A DNA stretch of 41,522 bases from Prochlorothrix hollandica PCC 9006 = CALU 1027 (GTDB taxonomy: Bacteria; Cyanobacteriota; Cyanobacteriia; Prochlorotrichales; Prochlorotrichaceae): contig NZ_KB235933.1 in assembly GCF_000332315.1 (NCBI RefSeq), forward strand, positions 889,020-930,541, given 5' to 3'. Below, piece by piece: positions 17,667 to 26,054 of the stretch. The notes beneath the pieces were generated by a model that saw nothing but the letters and a program-made list of their open reading frames with translations, did no database searches and was not told the DNA's origin. A program made the translations under genes and the position numbers. The first letter of the stretch is position 1; every line of letters begins with the position of its first letter.

Positions 17667-18380
17667 TTAACGACCTCTTGCCCCGCTAAGGAGAGCAGCA
17701 ACAGCCCGGCCAGCAGTCCGAAGTTCCGCATTATTAGGGGTACTTCTCAGAGCCGTCAGAATCGCAATGGAGGCATCATTTATTGCTGTGGGTAGGACTA
17801 CGGCATCGCCTCCGACCAAGGCCGCACTCAGGTTATTGAGTACTGCTCCGATCGTTACGGTCGTCCCTGAAGGCATGATGACGCTTACATTGGCCACCGC
17901 AGGTACATCAGCGAGGGTGACAATGGCCGCAGAGGGAGAGGATGAACCTTGAAGCCCCGCGCCGGATACTGCTGCCCCACCACTGCTGTTAGTAGATGCA
18001 GCAACGATCGCTGCTACGACTGGAGCCTCTAGGGTGACGACAGCCCCTCCGCTACCCAGCCCTGTGTCAGCCTGAGTTTGGGTAATGGTACCAGCATTCA
18101 CCGCAGTAGCTTGGGATGATACCGTTGCCTCAACGCCGGGAGCAATGCTTACGGTTATTGAAGTACCTGCGGTGCTTAGGGTTTGAACACTCACTCCAGC
18201 AGCGGATCCAGCGTTTGCGTCAAAGTTGACGGTGCCTCCGGCACTGCTATCGGAGGTGGTAACAACCGTCGCTTCACCCGCCCAGGAGAGGTTTGCCCCG
18301 ATGGTCAGTAGGGCACTAGAGGTGGCGGCTACTCCTAGAACCTTGAGGGTTGTTTTGAGGTTCACCAAAGTTGGGTGCAT
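17667..18380 (-). CDS. Secreted Ala/Ser/Thr/Gly-rich hypothetical protein
   Basis: This 237-residue protein starts at ATG 18380, which has an AAGGAGA ribosome binding site six bases upstream; a longer frame to 18530 would run through repeat R3. The N-terminus is a signal peptide (TTLKVLGVAATSSALLTIGA, with a cleavage site near SWAGEA). The mature chain is almost all small residues and Val, with a repeating beta-like pattern (TVTIGAVLNNLSAALVGGDA) and no cysteine. This suggests an extended or beta-helical exported protein. I do not recognise a family. It lies downstream of the disrupted outer-membrane protein gene on the same strand. Confidence 0.65.
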   Translation of the reverse strand: MHPTLVNLKTTLKVLGVAATSSALLTIGANLSWAGEATVVTTSDSSAGGTVNFDANAGSAAGVSVQTLSTAGTSITVSIAPGVEATVSSQATAVNAGTITQTQADTGLGSGGAVVTLEAPVVAAIVAASTNSSGGAAVSGAGLQGSSSPSAAIVTLADVPAVANVSVIMPSGTTVTIGAVLNNLSAALVGGDAVVLPTAINDASIAILTALRSTPNNAELRTAGRAVAALLSGARGR

Positions 18381-18441
18381 AGGATGTCTCCTTAAATAAA
18401 AAATAAAGGATCGAGAACGAACGATCGCCATCAGCAGAAGA

Positions 18442-18544
18442 TACAGCAACCCTAAATCAGTTGTAGGCGTCTCGATGGCTGAAACCCTTGGTGTGGTGTG
18501 CCCCCGGAGGGGGCACACCACACGACCCATTTAGGACTGCTGTA
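18442..18544 (+). repeat. 103-bp MITE-like repeat R3, copy 1
   Basis: Terminal sequences TACAGCAACCCTAAAT and ATTTAGGACTGCTGTA are imperfect inverted repeats. The centre is a perfect hairpin, GGTGTGCCCCC GGA GGGGGCACACC. Copies of exactly 103 bp lie at 25381-25483 (reverse) and 38716-38818. Confidence 0.9.
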
Positions 18545-18621
18545 AGATTCCCTCTGGGTTAGGTTGTCCACGGTGGATCCCTTAATCCAGAGGAAGGAAT
18601 GTGGTCTTAGAACTTGTGGTC

Positions 18622-19273
18622 TTAGAACTTAATGGAATAACCAGCATTGATGTTAAAACCGGATCCATTAACGGTGTTATCGGTTACATCCGTAAAGCCC
18701 AGGGTGAAGGTCAGGGGAACCCTGAAGGGAGCGATTCCCATCCCTAAATTCCATTGACTTCCCGTCCAACTGGTGGCGAGGGAAACCTGGGGAATCAGCA
18801 CTACCCCAAGACTTCCAAATAGGTTGGGAACATTATCCCCCGCAGCGATCGCCCCGGTGGAGCGGAAACTACCCGTACCCAACCCTAAACTGACGGACAA
18901 AGGCAAGCGATTGTTGTTGTTAGGGCGCAGGGCAAAGCTCTTACTGGCTACCCCATAAATGGTTTCAGCCGCATCTTGCGTGTCACCCCAATCTAAAGCA
19001 TTTGACCAGCCTACCGCTAAACCTAGTCCATTGGTATTGGGTACAATTTTGTGGACTTTCAAGCCAAAGGAACCGCTATCGGCAAAATCATCCGGGGAAA
19101 CGCTGGTGACGCTCATGGACACCTCAACCCCCACGGAACTTATAGAGTTACCAAACCCAGCACCCACGGAGAAAGACCCATCGGTTCTACCTGGGCCTTC
19201 AAAGTCGATAATACCGGAGGTACCCACAAAAGCTTGCCGCCAGTTTGCCCCATAGGCCGTGGGAGTCCCAAAG
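18622..19273 (-). pseudogene. C-terminal part of an outer-membrane-type protein split by ISAs1
   Basis: The frame continues upstream from GTG 19227 to the ISAs1 boundary as FGTPTAYGANWRQAFVG. It ends in GFNINAGYSIKF, with the C-terminal Phe typical of outer-membrane beta-barrels, and shows alternating polar/apolar Gly-rich strands (LSVSLGLGTGSF, LTFTLGFTDV). Joined to the piece at 20657-21004 it gives one frame of about 329 residues. On its own it lacks a signal peptide and could not be exported. The family is not recognised; a barrel or beta-rich surface protein is my inference. Confidence 0.7.
19264..19273 (+). repeat. Target-site duplication of ISAs1, left copy
   Basis: AGTCCCAAAG directly precedes the left inverted repeat and is repeated at 20657-20666 after the right one. 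ISAs1-family elements make 8-10-bp duplications. Confidence 0.92.
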
Positions 19274-20656
19274 CAGGGTAAGCGCGTCTAGAATGTTTTT
19301 GACACAAGGGATACAGCCATCAGGGTTCAGAGGGAGAGAGACTGGGGTGTCCCCTGAGAGACTCCAGTGCCTCCTAGGGGACAACCGCCGTTGTAGTGTT
19401 TGAGAAGCCCAATGTCCAGCAAAGTCAGTTCAGTGTCCTTCGAGAGCGAGTTAGAACAGCTCAGTCCTCACCGTCTCAAAGAGAGCTTGGAAAGTGGATT
19501 TGAGAGGTTACCGGATCCCCGTCGTCGTCCCTACCGGTGTAAGCACCCGCTCTTGAGCGTGATTGGGATCGCAGTCCTGACCATCATTGCGGGAGGGAAA
19601 GGATGGGAAGATATGCAGTTGTATGGTCAGTGTAAGAGAGAGTGGTTATCCAAGTGTCTAGACCTGTCCGAGGGGGTTCCCAGCGCAGACACGTTTCGTC
19701 GAGTCTTTGAGTGTCTGCATGCTGGGTTGTGGGAGGAGGCATTCCGCTGTTGGGTCCAGGGACTGACCCAAGGACAGCCGCTAGACGTAATCGCCATAGA
19801 TGGCAAAACCCTCAGAGGGTCTTATGACCGAGAGCAGGAGACCCCAGCCCTGCATCTGGTCAGTGCCTGGTCGAGCCAGCATCAAATCGTCTTGGCCCAA
19901 GAGGCAGTAGACGAGAAGTCTAACGAAATAACGGCAATTCCAATTATTTTGGAGAGTTTAGAGCTAAAAGGAACTGTGGTTACCCTGGATGCCATGGGAA
20001 CCCAGAAGACTATTGCCGCTCAGATTGCGGAGGCTCAGGGCGACTACATTCTCAGTCTCAAAGCCAACCATCCGACTCTATTTAAACAAGTTCAGGCTTT
20101 CTTTGAGACGGCTAACGCCTACAAAGGCTTACCAGAACCCTTGCAGTTTAAGGTTGAAGGTGGGCACCACCGTCGTGACACACGACAGGTCTGGGCCTTT
20201 TCGCTCCACGACTTGCCCCCCTTGCATGAAGCCCATCTGTGGCCGAATCTGTCGTCCATCGTTGTCGTCCGACGACAGCGACTGCTTTGGAACCGTTCCA
20301 CCGAGGAGGTTCAGTTTTACCTCTCCAGCTTGCCTGCGGACTCCCCTCGCATCGCCCCCGCGATCCGGTCTCATTGGGGCATTGAAAACTCTCTCCATTG
20401 GGTTTTAGATGTCAATTTTGGCGAAGATGATTGTCGCGTTCGCTCCCTCCATGCGACTCGTAATCTCGCTCTCATTCGACGCTATGCCCTCAATATTCTG
20501 CGCAGTGACACCACTGTGAAGGGGAGCTTGCGACAGAAAAGTAAGCGAGCAGCTATGGATGATTCCTATATGACCTCCTTGATCACTCAAGCTTTCTCCC
20601 AGACCCCAGCATCCTAGACTCTCCCTGACAAAGGCGTTCCAGACGCGCTTACCCTG
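19274..20656 (+). mobile_element. Complete ISAs1-family insertion sequence, 1383 bp
   Basis: The ends CAGGGTAAGCGCGTCTAGAA (left) and the complement of CAGGGTAAGCGCGTCTGGAA (right) are 20-bp terminal inverted repeats with one mismatch. A 10-bp direct repeat flanks the element. It holds one full transposase gene. Because the split host gene stays in frame on both sides, the insertion is probably recent. Confidence 0.93.
19412..20617 (+). CDS. ISAs1-family transposase, intact
   Basis: This is a DDE transposase of about 401 residues from ATG 19412; a TTG four codons upstream is also open. Landmarks are DPRRRPYRCKHPLLSVIGIA (N-terminal DUF4338/H-repeat-associated region), DVIAIDGKTLRGSYD (first Asp), VTLDAMGTQKTIA (second Asp) and the C-terminal SHWGIENSLHWVLDVNF followed by EDDCR (Glu region). 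All are typical of ISAs1/H-repeat proteins. No frameshift or stop is seen, so it may be active. It inserted opposite to the direction of the host gene. Confidence 0.93.
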   Translation: MSSKVSSVSFESELEQLSPHRLKESLESGFERLPDPRRRPYRCKHPLLSVIGIAVLTIIAGGKGWEDMQLYGQCKREWLSKCLDLSEGVPSADTFRRVFECLHAGLWEEAFRCWVQGLTQGQPLDVIAIDGKTLRGSYDREQETPALHLVSAWSSQHQIVLAQEAVDEKSNEITAIPIILESLELKGTVVTLDAMGTQKTIAAQIAEAQGDYILSLKANHPTLFKQVQAFFETANAYKGLPEPLQFKVEGGHHRRDTRQVWAFSLHDLPPLHEAHLWPNLSSIVVVRRQRLLWNRSTEEVQFYLSSLPADSPRIAPAIRSHWGIENSLHWVLDVNFGEDDCRVRSLHATRNLALIRRYALNILRSDTTVKGSLRQKSKRAAMDDSYMTSLITQAFSQTPAS

Positions 20657-21004
20657 AGTCCCAAAGGTACTACCAGGAGTGGGACGGGGGGTGCGGGTAT
20701 CTACTAGGGGAGCTAGATCATTTAGTAATTGTTGAAGATCCTCTGAGGGGCTAAAACTATCCCCAAATTGATCGGATCCAGTCGCCTGGGCTAAGGTAGG
20801 AGCTACTTCTGGAGGATCCAAACTTAGGAGGGTGGACATGGCCGGTTCTTGGGCCAAGGAGGTCAGTGCCTGATCTGCGGGCTGTTGTTCCCCTTGTAGG
20901 ATAGAGGACATATCTGGGGAATTAGTTTCCTCTGCAAGACCCGGAGCCGTTGCACCCATGAGGGCAGCGATCATGGTTATCGGGATTAATGCTCTATGCA
21001 TCAT
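20657..21004 (-). pseudogene. N-terminal part of the split outer-membrane-type protein
   Basis: From ATG 21004 (GAGGAG about eight bases upstream) the frame gives a signal peptide, RALIPITMIAALMGATAPGLA, then a Glu/Gln/Ser-rich segment. It ends in PTPGSTFGT exactly at the IS boundary, with codons aligned to the duplicated AGTCCCAAAG. The frame runs on into the IS and stops at 20405. Removing the IS and one duplication joins it in frame to the piece ending at 18622. Confidence 0.75.
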
Positions 21005-21066
21005 AATGCAAGCTCCTCACACACAGCTAATATATTGATGAATCTGATGAATCCAGCTAATCCAGT

Positions 21067-21402
21067 TTAACGCCTATAGCAGGGTAAGCGCAAGAAAAAT
21101 ATGGAGAGAATGTGCCATGCAGGAAGACCTGAGGCCAAGACTGTCAGCATGTAGTCAGGACTCATTGAAGCCCGCTTCCCCTTCTGCTTGAGGCTGCGCT
21201 TGCGGGAGGTTTCTTGATTGAGCAGACTGATGGCTAAGCGCCGCAATAGGGCCATATTCTCCCCCCTATGGCCGCGCCGAATGCGGGAGCGATCCTCGCC
21301 CCAGGTGACATCAAGAACCCAGTGCAGTTGATTCTCAATGCCCCAGTGGGTACGAATGGGCCGCCCAATCTGGGCTGCATCACAATAATTCTCCAAATTT
21401 GA
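21067..21402 (-). pseudogene. 3' fragment of a second ISAs1-family transposase
   Basis: Residues RPIRTHWGIENQLHWVLDVT followed by WGEDRSRIRRGHRGENMALLRR match the C-terminal quarter of an ISAs1 transposase. They differ clearly from the intact copy at 19412, so this is a different ISAs1 lineage. A terminal repeat CAGGGTAAGCGCAAGAAA lies at 21078, so only the 3' end of the element survives. The 5' side is cut at about 21402, where repeat R4 begins. Confidence 0.82.
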
Positions 21403-21404
21403 CT

Positions 21405-21496
21405 AAGTAGGTGGGGGAAAATAAACAGGGTTGAAAACGGCTGTAACCCTTACTCTGCCGTCATCTCTACCTCGGATTAATTATCCTGACCTACTT
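21405..21496 (+). repeat. 92-bp repeat R4, copy 1
   Basis: Ends AAGTAGGT and ACCTACTT are inverted repeats. A copy with about five mismatches lies in reverse at 24261-24352. The two copies flank the DUF4335-like gene. Confidence 0.85.
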
Positions 21497-21832
21497 AACT
21501 TGCCTCCTGGACTAACCTATTCTATTGAGCATTAAGGTGCCAGCGTAAAAACTTATTTTTTTCACCATAAAATTCATACCCAAATAATGATTACTAAAAC
21601 CAGATCATCCAGTCAGGAATCTATGGGAATAAACCATAAATTTGACGTTGGAATTAAATCGGCAGTGCTGTAATACCTGTATGAAACTTCCTGAGACTAT
21701 CATCTCGTGGCTCTGTTGCTCAGGATGCTCAGAGTTGATACCTTTCAGAACTATAGTCGAGGGGCTATATTATGCTGAATGTTTTAGCGTTTATGTGTTG
21801 GTATTAAGAGGTGTTAAGACTGCTCTCTGTCA
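21497..21832. other. AT-rich intergenic region, no gene seen
   Basis: This region contrasts with its GC-rich surroundings (for example around 21540-21600). A 71-codon open frame at 21642 has no ribosome binding site or recognisable motif. It may be a remnant of mobile DNA. Confidence 0.35.
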
Positions 21833-21898
21833 CCATAGGGGTTGTGGCGGGCGGTGAAGCTGCCCAACTCAATTAATCCACAATTAACCGAGGTGCCC
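21833..21898 (+). repeat. Repeat R5, partial copy (right half)
   Basis: ATAGGGGTTGTGGCGGGCGG to CCGAGGTGCCC matches the right half of the 99-bp repeat at 24366-24464, in the same orientation. Confidence 0.72.
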
Positions 21899-22248
21899 CG
21901 TCTACGATCGCTTTCATCCGTACTTCCTGTCGATCAGGATTAATGGAGATCAGGATTATTAAGCTGAGGGGATGTGATGACAGAATAAGAGCAGAGTGAC
22001 TCACAAAAATGGCCAGAACCCCACACCACCGGTAGAGTCAGGACACCTGACCCCTACAGAGACAAAAAGACCCAGGTTGGCCTGTGGCTGGTTGCCTCCA
22101 AGGCGGATTGCCCCCAATCCCCTTGTTCCCCAGCGTGTTTATCATAGAGTTTGCCCTAGTGCTGCGATCTCGATCGTTCTGAGTTCGTCTCAGGTTGTTT
22201 GTGCTGAGCTTAATCTCCCCTTTATGCGGGCATTGCCCTTTCCCCCCT

Positions 22249-24204
22249 ATGGCCACCCAGACCCTACATCACTATCTATCTCCGTCCTGGAAACTGGTTA
22301 TTCAGAGTCAGCCCTCTGTCCTCTCCCAATGGATGGAGCAACTGGTCGTCCAACAGCTACAATTTCAGCTTATTTCGGTTCAAGGGCCGTCCCTAGGGTC
22401 AGAATCGCAACCTGAGGAGATTCCAGATCCCGGATCAGGGGCAAACTCCAGGTGGAGGGTGGAGCCGTCCCCTGCTGCTGTCGAGGCTAAGGGACAGGTG
22501 CCAGTTTTGATCGGGGATCAAGATGTGTTGCAACAGCTTCATAGAGCGCTTCAGACCTATGTACAGCAGTATCTAGGGCAGCAGCACCTAGGGCAGCAGT
22601 CCCATCGCTCCTGGTGGCCAGAGACGGAGGGCTGGAGGGGTACAATCGCCGAGGCAGAGGATGACCGGGTGGATCCGATCGCCGATGCCAATCCCCCACG
22701 ATCGCCGTCGGATCTGGGGTTACCGCCGTTATCCCCTAGCTCTACCCCTCGTCCCACCCCTGAGGGTGCCGCTGCTGAATTATCCAAACCTGACCCGTCT
22801 GCCGGCCCATCTGCCGACCCCTTGCCCGATAGGTTTCAAGGCAACTCGTCTGCCCCTGGGGACCTGTTACCCATTGAAGATGCGGCCTTGGGGAACGTTG
22901 GGGTTCCCCTGGATCTGGATTTAGATCCGGAGACCCTTGCAGCCCTGGAGAACCATCCCAATCAGGATTCTCCCCCAGGGAGTCAACCCTGGGGATGGGG
23001 GGGGGAGGCTGCTGGATCCGATCGTCCCCCAGCAACCCAGCCCCTGGATCCCTTTGCTATTCTCGATGGCGATCCTGTCCCCAATCCCCTCCAGATGGAA
23101 TTCCTGGGGGGGCTGTGCCATCGCCTGTCTGGGGCTGGGGATACCACCCTCGACTTCAGTACAGTGGAGTTGTTTGATTTGGTGGACGTGCTGGACCAGT
23201 GGAATGGAGCCATGGCCTTGGTCCCGGAGTTATGGCCGGCAGGGCGATCGCGGCAATTTCCGGCTTGGACGCGATCGGCGGCCCTCGTCTTGGTGACAGT
23301 AGGGGTAACGGTGGCCGGTCTGGAACTGGTGCAACGCTATGGACGGGATAACGTGGCGGTGGCTCCCCTCACCGAAGCGGCCAGCCCAGACAACGCCGGT
23401 CAGGAACCGCTACTGTTCCCCTTGGGCGACTTGCCCCCCTTGGGGGAGGGTTCCCCGGCCTTAACCCCTGGGATAGGGGATGGGATGGGACAGGGTCTGC
23501 CCCCGGTGCCGGGAACCCCTGGCTTGAATGGCCAAGTCACCCTGGAGGGCGATCGGCCCTTGCCCCAGTCCGATGCCTCCACGTTGCCCCCGCCGCCCCC
23601 CCCCAATTGGCTGATGCTGCCGCCGCCCCCTAGCAGCTCTTACACCTTTCCCACCTTCGCCCCCCCCGCCACGGTTTCCCCGCCCCAAGCCGTCTCCCCC
23701 AGTCTACCTGCCCCCCCTGCCATCGCTCGGTCCAGTAGTGGTGCATCGTCTGGCGCATCGTCTGGTGCGTCGTCTGGTGCGTCGTCTGCCCTGGCTCCTT
23801 CCGGATCTACCCAGGGATCTGTCTCGAAAACCAACGAGGCGGAAGCAGTTGCAGGGGCTGCGGCTTCCAGTCCAGCGGCTCTGGAGTCTAGGGATCAGGT
23901 CGCCGTGGATGCCGCCACCACCGGGGCACAGTTGGCAGGATTGCAGGGCTATTTCCAAAGCACCTGGCAACCCCCCGCTGCCCTGACCGAACCCCTGAGC
24001 TATCGTCTGGTGGTGGGACCCAGTGGTTCCCTCCAAAGCATCACGCCCCTGGGGGGATCTGCGGGTACTTTTATCGATCGCACCGGGATTCCACTCCTGG
24101 GGGAACCCTTTGTTTCCGCTGCTGCTGATGGCTTTAGCCGTGTGGTGGTGGCGACCCTCTATCCCGATGGGGGTGTGGAGGTCTATTTGGAAGGGGTGCA
24201 GTAA
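22249..24204 (+). CDS. DUF4335-like cyanobacterial protein
   Basis: This 651-residue protein starts at ATG 22249. The N-terminal domain (about 1-115: HYLSPSWKLVIQSQPSVLSQ and later VLIGDQDVLQQLHRALQTYV) and a second block around 290-350 (LDFSTVELFDLVDVLDQW) fit DUF4335, a cyanobacteria-specific family of unknown function. A hydrophobic segment, RSAALVLVTVGVTVAGLELV (about 345-364), follows. Then come a long Pro/Gly/Ser-rich linker with a 12-bp repeat (SSGA units, near 23735-23785) and a C-terminal beta-rich domain (YRLVVGPSGSLQSITPLGG). It is probably membrane-anchored with its C-terminus outside the cytoplasm. It is flanked by repeats R4 and R5 on both sides. Confidence 0.7.
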   Translation: MATQTLHHYLSPSWKLVIQSQPSVLSQWMEQLVVQQLQFQLISVQGPSLGSESQPEEIPDPGSGANSRWRVEPSPAAVEAKGQVPVLIGDQDVLQQLHRALQTYVQQYLGQQHLGQQSHRSWWPETEGWRGTIAEAEDDRVDPIADANPPRSPSDLGLPPLSPSSTPRPTPEGAAAELSKPDPSAGPSADPLPDRFQGNSSAPGDLLPIEDAALGNVGVPLDLDLDPETLAALENHPNQDSPPGSQPWGWGGEAAGSDRPPATQPLDPFAILDGDPVPNPLQMEFLGGLCHRLSGAGDTTLDFSTVELFDLVDVLDQWNGAMALVPELWPAGRSRQFPAWTRSAALVLVTVGVTVAGLELVQRYGRDNVAVAPLTEAASPDNAGQEPLLFPLGDLPPLGEGSPALTPGIGDGMGQGLPPVPGTPGLNGQVTLEGDRPLPQSDASTLPPPPPPNWLMLPPPPSSSYTFPTFAPPATVSPPQAVSPSLPAPPAIARSSSGASSGASSGASSGASSALAPSGSTQGSVSKTNEAEAVAGAAASSPAALESRDQVAVDAATTGAQLAGLQGYFQSTWQPPAALTEPLSYRLVVGPSGSLQSITPLGGSAGTFIDRTGIPLLGEPFVSAAADGFSRVVVATLYPDGGVEVYLEGVQ

Positions 24205-24260
24205 GTCCAGGGATTGAAAGGTCTCTACGCCATGAAAAACTTAGATTACTCCAATGGAAC

Positions 24261-24352
24261 TGAGTAGGTCAGGATAATTAATCCGAGGTAGAGATGACGG
24301 CAGAGTGAGGGTTACAGCCGCTTTTAACCCTGTTTATTTTCCCCCGCCTACT
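24261..24352 (-). repeat. 92-bp repeat R4, copy 2 (inverted)
   Basis: The reverse complement matches 21405-21496 with about five differences, including the internal stretch CTCTGCCGTCATCTCTACC. Confidence 0.85.
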
Positions 24353-24365
24353 GAACACAACTATG

Positions 24366-24464
24366 GGGCACCTCGAAAAGTCCAAATTCTCGCCCCTGTA
24401 GCAACGCAAGAATAGGGGGTGTGGCGGGCGGCGGAGCCGCCCAACCCAATTAATCGAGGTGCCC
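24366..24464 (+). repeat. 99-bp repeat R5, full copy
   Basis: Bounded by GGGCACCTCGA and TCGAGGTGCCC, a perfect 11-bp inverted repeat. The centre has the hairpin GGCGGGCGGC GGA GCCGCCC. A diverged copy lies at 34709-34808 and a half copy at 21833-21898. Confidence 0.85.
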
Positions 24465-24872
24465 GATGGATGAACACAACGTGGCGTAAAGAATCATGGC
24501 GAAAGGGATCGAATCCCCTCTTTTCCTCATATTCTTAAGGTTAGTAACGACGGGTTAGTAACGACAGGTTAGTAACGACCTAAAGCCACTGCTTAACGCT
24601 AACGCCACGACTGATGGGCTGCTGTTGCCCCTGAAGCACCCTGAGCCTAAACCATCAGCTCCCCTAGGGCTTACGGATACCCCCCCCATTAACACCGTCC
24701 CCTCGCTAGTTCATTATCTTTTGACCATTTTGGGTTGGGTAGTCCTCCAGCGGTAAGGATCTGTGGCTCTTTGGAGTCATCGTTCTCACCCTGTTTTATC
24801 TTCACCTTTGATACACCACCCTTTTTTCAGATACGGAAAACGTTTTAGTTCGTCTCCCAGGAGGATTGGATT
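24465..24872. other. Intergenic region with a 14-bp triplet repeat
   Basis: Three units of TTAGTAACGACRGG lie at about 24541-24579. The segment then leads to the strong ribosome binding site of the 54-codon gene, so that gene's promoter should be here. A TTGACC at 24720-24725 could be a -35 box, but I see no clear -10. Confidence 0.4.
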
Positions 24873-25037
24873 ATGAAACTCCTACAGCGCATGAAGGATA
24901 TGCTTCAGTTTGTATCTGAAGGATTCATTTCTATTTTCAATAAACCTAAGGATCACTATCCCCTGACAGGGGTTCAACCCTTTGACGGAGAACCCCATTC
25001 CCGGTTGGCTCAATCGAAATCCAGTGACCTTGGCTGA
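24873..25037 (+). CDS. Short conserved cyanobacterial-type protein, 54 residues
   Basis: ATG 24873 follows CAGGAGGATTGGATT, one of the best ribosome binding sites in the window. The product has a Met/Lys/Phe-rich amphipathic start (LLQRMKDMLQFVSEGFISIF) and then DHYPLTGVQPFDGEPHS. I recall small cyanobacterial proteins with a YPxTGVQPFxG motif, sometimes annotated as isochorismate synthase with no real basis. The function is unknown. It stands alone, with long non-coding flanks on both sides. Confidence 0.68.
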   Translation: MKLLQRMKDMLQFVSEGFISIFNKPKDHYPLTGVQPFDGEPHSRLAQSKSSDLG

Positions 25038-25137
25038 CAGATGGATTGAGGGGCGCACGGGGTACTGTCCTGATGCTCCCACACAACAAAATTTAAGCTG
25101 GTGGCACTCTGCAATCCTGTAGGGTGCTTTTGTTGTT

Positions 25138-25290
25138 GAGGCTTGTGAAACCCAACACAACCATTGTGGCTGTTGGGTGTGGCTGTTGGGTGTGGCTGTT
25201 GGGTGTGGCTGTTGAGTGTGGCTTTCGGGTGTGGCTATTGGGTTTCGTGCCTCTAGCCAACCTACAGCGACCATCTTTTATCAGTCAACC
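25138..25290 (-). repeat. MITE-like repeat R2, copy 3, with internal 13-bp expansion
   Basis: The reverse complement matches the R2 copies from the end TGAYANAAGATGGTCGCTG inward. The other end is truncated. In the centre a 13-bp unit TGTGGCTGTTGGG is repeated six times (25165-25242), where other R2 copies have it once. Confidence 0.82.
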
Positions 25291-25380
25291 CGCTCTGGCC
25301 CTCTGGTTCCATGCTCAGTGCTTTGGCCAGAACAGGAGAGCAATGGGGATGGACCCCTGTCATACCCAAGCGTTAGCTGC

Positions 25381-25483
25381 TACAGCAGTCCGAAATGGGT
25401 CGTGTGGTGTGCGCCCTCCGGTCAAATACCACCCAAAGGGTTTCAGCCATCGAGATCCTTACAACTGATTTAGGATTGCTGTA
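25381..25483 (-). repeat. 103-bp MITE-like repeat R3, copy 3 (reverse)
   Basis: Starts TACAGCAGTCCGAAAT and ends GATTTAGGATTGCTGTA, exactly 103 bp like the other two copies. Its central hairpin has lost pairing on one side (TGTGCGCCC versus GGTCAAATACC). Confidence 0.88.
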
Positions 25484-25677
25484 TATCCTTGAAGTAGGAT
25501 AGGAACCTCAGGATAGGAACCTCAGACCCTTGAGATCCATGGCAGGGACAGGGAACGCTGAGGGAGGGTGCGCTTTCCCCAGGGTTGTCCGGTCCCTGAC
25601 TAGGGGGCAGGTACAGGGGGACTGCCTCCAGTTGTATCTTTTGGGTAGCTCTGGGTACCTCGATTATGTGCGTTTTC

Positions 25678-25957
25678 TGTACCGTGTCTCCTGTACCGTG
25701 TCTCCTGTACCGTGTCTCCTGTACCGTGTCTCCTGTACCGTGTCTCCTGTACCGTGTCTCCCGATCGTGTCTCGTGAGGGTGTCTTCTGTACTATTTCTG
25801 TACCCTGTCTTCTGACCGTGTCTTCTGACCGTGTGTTCTGTACCGTGTGTTCTGTACCGTGTCTTTTGTACCGTCTCTCTTGCACCGTGTCTTTTGTACC
25901 GTCTCTGTTGCACCGTCTCTCTTGTACCATCTCTCCTATACCGTCTCTCCTATACAA
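25678..25957 (+). repeat. 14-bp (2 x 7) minisatellite
   Basis: Six near-perfect units of TGTACCGTGTCTCC run from 25678 to 25761, then about 13 degenerate units to 25957. The unit splits into two heptamers, TGTACCG and TGTCTCC, in the manner of the heptameric STRR repeats known in cyanobacteria. The array keeps an open frame on both strands only because of its periodicity. It ends about 100 bp before the FHA gene. Confidence 0.92.
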
Positions 25958-26054
25958 TGGGGGGAATGGTTGTCCCCTAAAGAGACACCTCTAGGGATAC
26001 GCTGAAACCTGTCTCTGACCTTGTTTACCCCTATCTACTAGTGACGCTGCTCGT

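Noticed and set aside
21642-21857. 71-codon Cys-rich open frame
   Set aside because: No ribosome binding site, no zinc-binding spacing of cysteines, and it runs into repeat R5.
25470-25957. Long open frames on both strands (for example RYRRHGTGDTV repeats)
   Set aside because: They follow the 14-bp minisatellite, whose period triples to 42 bases and keeps frames open. No start signal and no family resemblance.
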